DNA of 64,000 nucleotides from Paragordius varius. Taxonomy: Eukaryota; Nematomorpha. The notes under the pieces are model-generated. The model saw only the letters and a list, made by a program, of their open reading frames with translations, was not told the DNA's origin and did no database searches. Shown here piece by piece: positions 38,226-49,718 of the stretch. The DNA lies in the NCBI GenBank assembly GCA_964247055.1, contig OZ176057.1:3286001-3350000 (forward strand), given 5' to 3'. The position numbers and the translations under genes were made by a program. Numbering within the stretch: position 1 is the first letter of the stretch; every line of letters begins with the position of its first letter.

Positions 38226-39397
38226 TTAGTATGAATGCACCGTTTTGAATTTCCAATGATATCATAGCTATTAAATAATGTTTCGGAATAATCCACATAT
38301 GTGAATCATTTTATTGTCCCTTTTTCGAATAGCCCCCCTTCCCCCAGAAGTTCGAAGGACTTCCTCGGTCTCACGAGATTACGTTAGAATAATCATAATT
38401 AGTAAAAATGAAATTCAGTCGATAGGGTAATTTTTTGTACAACGGTGTCCAACACAAATGGCTTCGCAAGCCGACTTTTTTGACTCAACAAATCCTGTGG
38501 GCCGCATTCGAAAAATATAGAAGCAAGAGTGATATTTGATATTTTATGCACAATACTGCAAAATTGTAAGCAATTTAACTACTAATATTTCACCAATTTT
38601 TTTTAGTTTGTTAAAAAATTGGAGACATTTGTTTAAGGAATATAATTTTGTTTTTTGAGCATATTTTCTAATAGTGGACTTATATATTATTGATATTTAT
38701 AGCTAGCTCATCGAATCTTTATGCCCATTTTTATTTAATAAGTTATGATCGTAGAAATATTTTTCGGCATTGTTCTAAAATGATGTAATCACCGATCAAT
38801 ATACAATTCAACTCATTAAAAGCCCCTCGCTAATCATTTTTACTAAATAAAATTGTAAACGCAAAAATTAAAAATTTCCCTAAAATTAAAATATTTCAAT
38901 TTATTTTAAAGAACAATATAATCATTATTCAGTAATATTAAGGTTGATAAATTTTTTGTTTTTTTTAACAAAAAACCCTTTGTGTTATGCAAATAATTTC
39001 CGCTTTTGGTCGTCAACTGACGGCATTTAAACAATTTTTAAATATTTAATATATGTATAAGTAATAAAAAGTTATGCTTAATGCTTAAACTACACCTGTA
39101 TGTGAAATAATTTTATAATTCCCTTTGATACCTTCATGCGACGCTTTTTTTATTACAATATAATTTATACTTTTAAATATATGTATATTATAAATGTAAG
39201 ATTTATCGGTATTAAACGTGAGTCTCTTTTCTCTTTATCACCTTTGTCCATTTCGTCAGATGTTTTAATGAAACGCATGGATATATCCCTTTGCTTTGTG
39301 TATTACATGTTTTATCAAATTTTACATCATAAAAGGTTTCTTCACAATTTATTTTTTATAGATAAATAGTTTTGGGACATATAAACTAAAATTGTAA
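38226..39397. other. Upstream region of Axin
   Basis: Holds a hAT MITE fragment (38446-38525) and otherwise plain AT-rich DNA. No CpG-rich or clear TATA-type promoter was identified. A 77-codon frame at 39136-39369 looks non-coding. Confidence 0.45.
38446..38525. mobile_element. Left-end fragment of a hAT MITE
   Basis: CAACGGTGTCCAACACAAATGGC followed about 45 bp on by GTGGGCCGCATTCG resembles the left part of the 11273-11584 family. I found no matching right end. Confidence 0.4.
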
Positions 39398-42300
39398 ATG
39401 GAAAATATGGAACCAGTACCTACATCAAAGTTGATAGAGGCAGCCCGAGATCAATTATTAACTCTGACATCGACATATTCTAACAACCACAATAATCATT
39501 TAGTTAAAACCACTTATCATACCAATAATAACAATAATTTATCGTGCGATAATATGCGTATTACAGAAGCTATTAAAAAGAACAATGACCATCAAATACT
39601 GCTGAATAACCAAAATATAAGCTATGACACCAATTCATTATCTGACACAATTCCTGGCATCCATGCACTAAAATGGGCAACAAATCTCAATTCTCTCCTT
39701 CTTGATCCGGATGGTGTTAAGGCATTCACTTTTTATTTGGGGTCCGAGGGATATTCCGATAAACCATTGATGTTTATTTTTGCTGTACGTGGACTTAAAA
39801 AACGGAATGCTACGTTAATTGAAGACTTGCAAAATGGCAAAGATTTGTTTTCTCAAAACTGTGATGAACAACAACTCGTTGATAATAAAGATGAACACAT
39901 GTCACTACTCAGGCGTCGAATAAAGGCAATCTACCGTACATTTCTTCGTAGTAATACGGTCGTCAATAATAATTCTTGCAATGATAAAACATCAATTCAT
40001 TCCTCATCAAGTACTAATCTGTCCTGTTCCACGAGCCCATGTCTTCCAATTAATGCAGAGTGTCGCAAACATGTACGTGAAACCATAAATCAACTTTTTT
40101 ATTCTGCACACCAAAATAACAATCTTCTTCAACAGGATATTAATGGTTTTGTTTCAACATCTCAAAGTTCTTCTAATATTATTGATTTGATTAAACAGTA
40201 TACAGATATATTTGATGAAGCATTAGCACAAACGGAAAAACATTTAGCTGAAACGCATTATCGCAATTTCTTGAAATCTGACGTTTATCTTTCTCAACTC
40301 AGGGGTCAACAGTTGCCTGGTGATTGTTATCCTCCTAATAATAAAGTTCTACCAATCGAAAATACTTCCCAAAATGTTTCCAACTCTGATAATTCAGGTC
40401 TCCAAAATTCCACAAATTGCTCCACTTTGTCACGTGGTCGCAAAAAGGAAACAGACGATGTGCCAACAATGTTGACCACACAATCGTCTGCCCTTGTTAA
40501 CAACAATAAAATTTTATTATCCACATCAACAACAAAATATACGGAATGGGTTATGACAGCAAGTTCCGATAATTTAACGACAACATCGGGATCAGAATTC
40601 CTGGAGCTGCAACCCAGGGAAGAAAATCTACCTGGTAGTAATTATTGTGAAAAGATTCCAATTCCCGGCAATCAAAATAGCACGATAGAAAAAAAGATTC
40701 ACCACAAAGATAGTAATAATAATATGCCAATAAACAATAAAACGGTTACGGCACATGTACGAAAAGGTTCCATTCACACCAAACTACCCTCATCAAACGT
40801 GAATGCTACCACATCTCAAGAAACTGATCCTCTAACCTTTATACCGGTAATAGTTTTTAACCTTCGATTAATTTGTAAAAGTTAATACTAAGAAATTTAT
40901 TTGAATAATAGTAGCCACAATTAATAGTCATTTTTAGCTTGTATTTGTTTATAAATTATGTTGGATACAAAGTTAAAACATTATTGCGAATTAAGTTGCA
41001 TAAAATCTCAATTAAAATATTGGGATTGTGCTCATTTTTTATATATTTAACATTAAGAAATTGCAACAACCACAAAACACGATGCCACCCTCAGATCCCA
41101 AAATATTTGCTGCTTTGCTAACTGCTAAACTTAATAACTTATTAAACACTTCAAATGCAACACAGCTGAACAGTCGAACGATCAATAAGGATACAATTCA
41201 AACGACCAAGTATACAACATATATAAGTTTCTATAATGTAATAGATATAAATTCGGTTTTCCCATATATTAATACGATAAAAACCATATGCTGTTTAGAT
41301 CATTAAGTTTGACATCAACTCAAATAAAATTTGATAGTTCCCATCATGCCAACGCTAAAACCAGCTGTCGCTCTACAAATCTCGTTGATAACGAGGAAGC
41401 GGAAACAAGTCAAAGTATTTTGGATGATCACGTGAGCCGCGTATGGGCCGAAGAGGAACCACCGGTTGCCATGACAACCATACGGAAACAACTGACACAA
41501 GGTGCTGGTGGGATCGGTGACACAGTCCAGTCTTCTTCCAACCACAATAGCAATCATACCGATAAGGCTTTAAAGTACACATTGTTAAAATAATTTATCA
41601 TATAAAATGTTCCAAAAAAAAATTTTGCTGAAAAACCGCTTATTGTGGGTATATGTATTCCTGCATAAACTTATTGCATTTGTTAACAACATAGTTTTGT
41701 GTTTGTATTCGTGATTTCTTTTTTAAACACGGTCTTGCAGAAAAAATAAACTTAACCTTTTACTTCACATCGTTAATTTTAACTTTCAATGTTATGAATT
41801 GGTGTTCAATATATCAAACGGTTTAGTGATTGATATATTTTGAGTTTACTATAAAAAATATAAGAATATCGGTTACATGCAGCTTTAGCATAACAGATTA
41901 TAACTTGATTTACAACATCTAATTGTTTGTCTGGTATTATTGTGGTAAAATTAACAAATTACTTTTTTTTTCTAAAAGTATATCAAATTGAACTTTATAT
42001 GTTTTTGTTAGACCTTTTTATGCATTATCACATATATTGATATTGTTTTAGAATCCAAAATTGGTTGGACCGTGTTGCGACTTACGATGTATGCCCTCCA
42101 CAACAATTTGTCACCCAAAAAACTAATATCAAAAATAATTATCAAGATGATATATCTGCCATATCTGCACACTCGTCCTCATCCGTTTGCAATAATAACA
42201 ATAATAGTAAAAATTATAGTAATAGCGGTTACCATGGCAACTCCACCAATAATTCTCTAGTTTTACTGGGTGGCGCCAAATCGACCCAAACACATTGTAC

Positions 42301-44466
42301 GAACCAACGAGGTTATGTCTCAGATAATCGCGATAGCAAACCAAATTATAATCCCATTAATTTAAATGGCAACATTGTATGTGATAGTCGTGGTGTTGGT
42401 ACTAAAAACCCGAAAAATGGTTTTAACGCCCATATGGGTACTGCAAATTTATCATGCGTCAAAAATGAACGGAATACCCCTAATCATATTTACCATGGAC
42501 CGGTCTACGAGTAAACTTTTTTACCAGTTTTTTCTTTTTTTGTGCATAATAACAAAGTAAATCGTCTATAAATGCACCCAAGTTTAAATGGATGGCAAAT
42601 GAATCGTATCTTTATCAATATTATTATATAGTGGCCTTTACTTTATTTTTATGCTTTTTCATTGTTATATAAATTTATATATGGTTTAACTTTATACATT
42701 TTATTATTTTATTGCGCAGTTCAACCAATTCATCTCACGTGTCCTCATACCTTACACAAAGTGACTTTTCAAATGTCGCCGCCGCCGCACCATATTCTGA
42801 AAGCAATTTACATAATAACTCTGAACAACAAAACAATAATATTATTGGAATGAATAATAATAATAATACTAATCCACCACCAAATAATAACGTTAATGTT
42901 AATAACCTAAATAGTAATTTAATATCTAATTATTACTTAAAACGAGCGAGTAGTACATCTAGTGGTATATCCTCTATGGTTTTGGGACATCATAAAACTC
43001 ACCCCCTATACATGTTAAATCAACACCAACAAAATGGCAAAAAAATAGTCAACCGGCCAACCGGAAATGTGTCGGCAAGTGGTGGATCATTTCAAAACAG
43101 CACCCCGCATACATATAATTACAACAATAATAATAATTATGTTCATACAGCTTACAATAGTGATCATAATAACAACAATTCTAAAATATCATCGAATAAT
43201 TATGGTAACACATCATCTGATGTATTGTCTTCAGATATTTCGTCAAGGTAATACCCTCCCTATTTTGATGCATTTTTTTTAAATCATGCAAAGTCATGCA
43301 TTTTTAACGGTGAAGTTAATGTAAAACTATCATTTAAAATGGACTAATTTTTTGATTTTAATACCTTAATTAAGGTTTTAATACATATTATCATCTCTTA
43401 TATTAATCTTTTAAACATTGTTGTTTTATTGTATGTTGCAATCTCCATAGTTACCATCATTCAGACCATATGAATGCCAATAAGGGTTCATCCTCTACGC
43501 ATGCTTATAAACGTCATAATCACAATGCTAACGCCGCAGTATACCATAGCAAACAACTCTGTAATTCGGCCGTCAATACGTCAGAATTCGATACTGATGC
43601 ATACTGTGACGATGATAATAATTATTGGAACAAAAAAAGTGCCTGCGTTTTTACGAAAAAAACAGGAGGAGGAGGGAACAATTATTACATGCACAACAAT
43701 AATCATTATTCTTACCAGCAGCAGCAGCAAAATGATGACGTTTTTAGCATGTACACCTCATCCGATTCCCAACACCATTACTGTGATGAAGTCCAGGATA
43801 CGGAACACGAGGATATCATGACGGAAGCGGACAGGGCTTGTTTGGAAGATTTGAAAGCTGAAATGATCTCCGAGATATGTTGTGATGATGACGAGGAGCA
43901 AAAGAGGGAAAAGGAAACGAACCCGCAAAACGGGTCATGCTCCTCTACTAAGGAATCAATTTTGCCCGTATTTAATTCGCTAAAAATTGGTGAACAAACA
44001 GGTATGTACAAATAAAATCAACAAAATTTTGTGAAATTTATTACTCAAAGCCTATTTCAATATCTATAATCTTTAATTAATTATTGCTTTAGAAGCTGAA
44101 ACTAGTAATCCACAAATCCAACAGGTCCCAAATGCCCAAGATAAAACGATAGTTGGTTACTTCTTTTGCAATGAACCCGTTCCCTATCGTACTAAAATAG
44201 CGGGTCGCAATGTAACCCTGAAACAATTTAAGACACTCATCAGCAAGAAAGGCAAATATAGGTATAATAATAGTTAAAAATATTCTTAATTGTATTAGTT
44301 ATATGACATATTAATTAATTTTATCCACATATTTAGGTACTATTTTAAAAAATCAAGCGATGAATTTCAACCTGGTGGTGTGATCAATGAGGAGATATCT
44401 GATGATGAACAAGTTTTACCACTTTGGGATGGTAAAATATTTGCCAAAATTGAACCAACAGAATAA
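39398..44466 (+). CDS. AXIN: Axin, Wnt/beta-catenin destruction-complex scaffold
   Basis: Axin gathers APC, GSK3, CK1 and beta-catenin in the cytoplasm so that beta-catenin is phosphorylated and destroyed, and it polymerises through DIX. Exons: 39398-40846, 41058-41209, 41299-41574, 42052-42510, 42720-43247, 43451-44001, 44093-44261, 44337-44466; 1237 residues, all phases agree. RGS domain about residues 90-300 ([27 protein letters not shown], ending [11 protein letters not shown]), enlarged by Ser/Asn loops. GSK3-binding helix about 496-512 ([17 protein letters not shown], human PQKFAEELIHRL). Beta-catenin-binding helix about 573-588 ([15 protein letters not shown], human SILDEHVQRV). DIX about 1157-1235 ([39 protein letters not shown], then [13 protein letters not shown]). 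Linkers are extremely Asn/Ser-rich. The RGS motif FWFAC of other Axins reads FIFAV here. The N-terminal tankyrase-binding motif is not seen; an upstream exon cannot be excluded. Confidence 0.96.
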
Positions 44467-45399
44467 TTAATATTTCTATTCAATAAGAATGGAATTGAAT
44501 TCTACGGTTTTTTACACAACGGATTTTATGACAATAGAGAAATCATATACACACACATTAAATATGAATAGCATTTAAACAAAAAATACCAAAAATATTT
44601 CGTAGATATATATAGGCTTTGCACCATATATATATAGCATTTAAATTAAAAAATGATTGTAATCTCAATATTTCACCTACAAGCTAGTTTTGATTGTAAA
44701 CAAACACATAAAAACTGTGATTAATCATATGCTTCAAATTGCTATTACTTTTAACCTTTTTAATTTGCGCACTTAATCAAATTACCTATATCCAAATATA
44801 TAAAAAAACTACCACTTTCAATCAAGATATACTACACACTCATTTTATCAAAAAACGTAAATTTGGGATTCGACAATTTGCATAGTGTATTATCCAATGA
44901 AAATATGTTTTGCTAACTGTCCAATCTTATTTACGTTTTACTCATAGTGCGTTTATTTAACCATATTTTTAAAACTCACATAGACGGTTTCATTTTTAAT
45001 AATTTTATTAAATTATCATGCGGGATGCCCATATCTTTTAAAAATCAATCTCAAGTTTTATATTATATATATATATATATATATATTTTCTACATATACA
45101 TTTTAAATTTTACTACCGAGCTTTAAAATTTTTTCATCTAAATTTAACACTTGACTAAAACATTATTCTTGTTTTATACATAATTTATAATTTTGTAGTG
45201 TCCACTGATATTTGAACAACACTATTTCTTATTATTACATTCATTATCTTTTAAAGATTTAAATAGCTAAAATATATTATTTATATGAATTTTATTATTA
45301 ATTGCCATAATGTTGAATTATATTATTCATGAGGAAATATTAGATAAATTACTATATTGTAAAGGTATATTCTTAATCCATATAATAAAACTGCGCATA
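44467..45399. other. 3' flank of Axin
   Basis: Likely the 3' UTR and downstream spacer. A TA microsatellite is at about 45064-45085. No gene seen. Confidence 0.45.
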
Positions 45400-46020
45400 A
45401 AATCGGGGCGTATATAAAATATCTTATGTCTGATAAATAAATGTATCAGTCTGATAGTCATATCGGTTTTGGAGCTTAAGAAAGTCATTTGCGTTTTTAT
45501 CGTCTTTCTCGATCGAAATCGCACAATTGACCCACATTATGCCAAATAATTTTTTTTGATGGAAGCTTAATATGCTTTATTCCAAAAATATATCATAAAC
45601 TTTTTAAAAAAACCAAAATAATATTTTTATGAAATTTACGAAATACACGAGAATTTAAAGTTTTGAACCCGCTCAAAAAGGGCAAAATATCTCAATTAAA
45701 CGTAAACCGATATTTATCTATTTGTAATATACACTACGTCCGAAATCGCGGGTCATAAAAATACCCTGTGGAAATATATATACTCTTATGAAAATGTATC
45801 AGAAATTATCACGGTTTTGGCCCTTAGAAATGATATAAGAAAATCAATATAATTTTTGTAGTAACTGCTCCATAAGAAAGAGGCAAAATTTGCGCATATT
45901 TTGTTAACCAAAATTTTTTGGTGAAAGCTAAATGCTTTATTGCGTAAAGATATACTACATATAACAAGGAAAAAAATTTAAAAAAATAACTTTTATATGT
46001 GGGCTGCGAAAGCACCCTGT
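45400..46020. repeat. Diverged direct duplication, about 350-bp unit
   Basis: ATCGGTTTTGGAGCTTAAGA (about 45463) is echoed by CGGTTTTGGCCCTTAGAAAT (about 45811), and TGGAAGCTTAATATGCTTTA (45560) by TGAAAGCTAAATGCTTTAT (45921). Two or more old satellite-like units downstream of Axin. Confidence 0.5.
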
Positions 46021-46071
46021 TCTCTTTAAACAAATGTTAAATTTTAATATAATCTAATTTTTTTAAAAATA

Positions 46072-46951
46072 CAGTAGCGTATGCAGTAAAAGATTGTTAG
46101 TGCAAAATAAACTAAAAACACTTTTTTTAAATCAGGAGGATATTATGGATAGTGTATACAAAATTAGGGGACAATCTTGGTATGTGTAAAAAATGCGCAT
46201 TTGGATTTTAAAATTGCGATAAAAAATTGTAAAAATATTAGTGAAACATAATTTCCCAGATTTCTTATAAAAATATGTTAAATTTTCAATTCATGGTAGA
46301 ATTATACATTCGTTATTTTAATTATGGAACTGTACCACAAATTATACTTTTATTAATATTATTACTTACTTTTCTCGATCTATTAAAAACTGAATATGCG
46401 TGGGGTGATAAATAAAAGGATTAAAATTTGGGGTTTTTTGTAATTAAAATAAATTACAAAAGTTTACTTGTTAAATGCATTTCAATTATTATTATTATTA
46501 ACCGATACCTAATCTTTTACATAGATTCAGGGAAGGATTTTAAACACAATGAATGATGTCTTCTTATATGTGAAACAATTTAAAAAAAATATATGTTACA
46601 GTAGTGATTATTTGTTTATTGATAATATTGTTGTGGAATAAGTATAAAATTTGAACAATAATTTTAATACATTTCTAGAAGTATTAATTGTTAAATTTTT
46701 GGTATAGTGGCTTCTTTTTCCTCTGAGTATTCATAAACATTTTATAATTTTACAATAAAAATTTTCAGATATTTCTCAAGATTTTATTTTCTTATTAGCT
46801 TTTTAAATACCATATGTGCCGACCAACTATCCTCATTTATATTGATTTATCATTCAGTCTTATTAAACATATCCATAATATCCCCCTTTTTTTAAAAAAA
46901 ATCTTTTTTAGTTTATTTTGCACTAACAATCTTTTACTGCATACGCTACTG
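46072..46951. mobile_element. Tc1/mariner-like non-autonomous element, 880 bp
   Basis: The first 48 bases, starting CAGTAGCGTATGCAGTAAAA, are mirrored at the right end, and weaker inverted similarity (around GGATATTATGGATA) extends the arms to about 80 bp. It is flanked by TA on both sides (46070-46071, 46952-46953). The interior has no frame of note, so it would need a transposase from elsewhere. Confidence 0.75.
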
Positions 46952-47344
46952 TACATATTATTTTCAATTTAATTTAGCAAATTGTTAGAGCACACTCCAT
47001 ACTATTTTGAAGCATGAAACGGTATAAAAACGCTTTATGAATTAAAAAGATCCCTTTTTCCATATGATTTGAAGATGCTGAACTTTTTTATAGCTTCAGA
47101 AGGTGAACAAAAAACACAATTATATTCATAAATATGAAGACGAACAAATGAAATAAAATGTGAATAGATAGATACGTTATTATTGAATTAAAATTTAATC
47201 TATTTTTATATGTTAGAGCGTTTCGTTTGAATTATGCATTAAATAGGATGAAGCACTTTTAAACAAATTCAAAAATTAAATTTTTGAAAAAAGCATGAAT
47301 TTTTATAAAATTTTTAGTTTATATCATAATTTAGCATATAATTG

Positions 47345-47637
47345 TCATTCAAAAATTGTTTTTTATGAAAAATAATATCCTAATATTACGCTGATAATGG
47401 TTACAAGTTATTTTTATGTTTTGTTTTGATATTTATCATAAAAAAATCGCTTTTATTGATTGGGAAAACGTTTTTATTGATTGGGAAAATGTTTTTATTG
47501 ACTGAGAAAATGTTTCGATTGACTGGGAAAACGTTTCGATTGACTGGGATAATGTTTCGATTGACTGGCGTTTCGATTGATTGAGAAAATGTTTCGATTG
47601 ACTGGGAAAACGTTTATTTTAACTGGGAAATGGTATA
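47345..47637. mobile_element. Solo arm of fold-back family C with 21-bp minisatellite
   Basis: Resembles the right arm of 47749-48820. About eight tandem copies of a 21-bp unit (TTTCGATTGACTGGGAAAACG and variants) lie at 47455-47630, followed by the terminal GGGAAATGGTATATA. I found no clear left arm. Confidence 0.6.
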
Positions 47638-47748
47638 TATGTTATTATGGTTGAATAATATAAATAATTAACCCTGAAAAGCTTTTTAATTATAATTTAT
47701 CTGCAAGTTTTTGATAGTAATTGATTTAAATATCAGCTTATTTCAATA

Positions 47749-48820
47749 TATACCATTTCCTCAAAATAAACGTTTTCCAAGTCAATAAAAACGGTTTAAT
47801 TTTTGATGATAAATACTAAAATAAGATATAAAAATAACTTTAAACCATTATTACGGAGATAATTTTTAATTAAAAACATAATTATTGAATGACAATTTTT
47901 CCAAGTATATTCCAGTGCACAATCATTAATGACTTATTATTTAAATGTTGTATTTTTGGAATTTGAGTTACGCATTAATATTTGCGGAACGCTTCAATTA
48001 GTTTTTAAATATGTCCGGTTTGTCGATAAAAATACTGTCGGAAAAAATATCTAAACCAAAATATTTTTTGATAAAAATGCTTTTGATTTAAAAATATTTA
48101 ATAAAAAGGATATATGACTAAAACAAGGGTGTAACTAAATGCCTTCGCGGGCATTTGACTCAAAAAGCACACGGTTCCCCATTCAAAATATATACGGGCT
48201 TTCACATAATTAATAAGACTGTAATATACAATATAACAATTTTTTTAATTCATTACCAATTTAATAGATTCATTCATAATAATTGCGTAAGAAATATGAA
48301 TATTACTAAGATTTTGTGGGCATATTTTTGCATATAAATTTTCATTGCGGCCCGCACAAAGATACTCGGAAGGCCGCCTTAGGCCCCCAACCAAATGTTA
48401 AATATTATAAAATTAGCGTAAAATTTGTGTTTAGATTCAATATAAAGTGCTAAATGACCTTTGTGATAAAAATTGTATATTTTTATATATTTTATTAATT
48501 CCTCCGTAACTATAGATTTTTTAAGTTAGCCGCATATATTAATGCGAACCATCGATAAAAAAAATATTATCTAAAATCAAATTCCAAAAATATAACATCT
48601 AAAGAATAAGTCATTAATCATTGTGCACTGGAATATACTTGGAAAAATTGTCATTAATTGTGTTTTTAATTAAAAATTATCTCCATATATTACGCTAATA
48701 ATGGTTAAAAGTTGTTTTTATATTGACTGGAAAAATGTTTCGATTGACTGGAAAAACGTTTCAATTGGAAAAACGTTTCGATTGACTGAGAAAACGTGTT
48801 TTTAACTAGGAAATGGTATA
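47749..48820. mobile_element. Fold-back element family C, full copy
   Basis: It starts TATACCATTTCCTCAAAA and ends ACTAGGAAATGGTATA. The arms (about 47749-47985 and 48525-48820) are inverted repeats of over 200 bp, sharing for example TTCCAAGTATATTCCAGTGC, and carry 21-bp repeats of type GATTGACTGGAAAAACGTTTC near the tips. The middle holds a decayed hAT MITE. No coding frame. Confidence 0.68.
48123..48405. mobile_element. Degenerate hAT MITE inside a fold-back element
   Basis: The start AAGGGTGTAACTAAATGCC and the end GGCCCCCAACCAAATGTTAAA match the 11273-11584 MITE family. It lies between the two arms of the fold-back element 47749-48820, so it probably inserted there. Confidence 0.5.
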
Positions 48821-49718
48821 TCTTAAAAAGTGAAAATAAAAATTAAATCAGCTATTTATTTATCGGTAATATATGGTGTACGGCCCTTGAAACAAAATGA
48901 AATTTGCAGTCCATTTGGATAAAAATCACTGGTATAAATTGTGTAGACATAGCGCTTTTAACATAAAGTAATTTTACACCATTACAGAATTTGGTCAAAA
49001 TAAGCAATATTTAATTTTGTGTCTTAGCATATAAATTATTATCGTGTTATTGGTTCTTTAAGGTTTATGAGCACTGGACCATTAGAGCGAAAAAGACTTT
49101 CGGTTACGTAAAAAATAAAGTCAAACATGGATATTAGATTTACTTTTCTAATATAGTTTATTAGTTATAAAAAATTGGAATGAAACAGTATGCACATAAC
49201 AAAATTTGTTAAGCATAAAATCAGTTGATTGTGCAATTTTTAAATACGGAAAAATTACGATAAAAACATTCTAAATTGATTGGCAAGGCCAAACAAATGA
49301 AATATGTATGTATATAATTATTAAATTTTAGAGCATGTTAAAAAAATTTATAAAGATATAATGTATGGTTTCCCTAACCAAATTTTGATATCAAAAGCCA
49401 CATAAGTGAAATAAAATTTAAAAAATCAGTGGCTAAACAGCTGACCCCAATTTCAACAAAAAGTCATATATTTTAAGTTAAGTTTTCAAAAAAATCAAAT
49501 ATTGAAATTTATTTACCCATGATAAAATTATACTTACAGACATGATAAATGTAAAAATTAAATATTTTTATTAAAAAAGTGGACGGATGTTAAATATTTT
49601 TAACAGATGGATGAATAGTATTGCAAAAATGCCACTAAAATCACCATTCAAAAGGCATATAAATAATGCGATATAACATATTTTTTAGTAACTCTAGTTT
49701 TTACTCTACACATGAATA
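48821..49718. other. Spacer between fold-back element and receptor-like gene
   Basis: About 900 bp of AT-rich DNA with no coding frame or clear repeat. It would contain the 3' UTR of the - strand reading frame 49719-50930. Confidence 0.4.

Noticed and set aside
40327-44011. Frames antisense or out of phase to Axin (for example 41315-41557, 42129-42344, 43778-44011)
   Set aside because: They overlap confirmed Axin exons and show no family similarity.
39398-44466. Poly-Asn proteins suggesting a Dictyostelium-like or Plasmodium-like source
   Set aside because: Axin with RGS and DIX, long introns and Mag-like Gypsy elements point to an animal.
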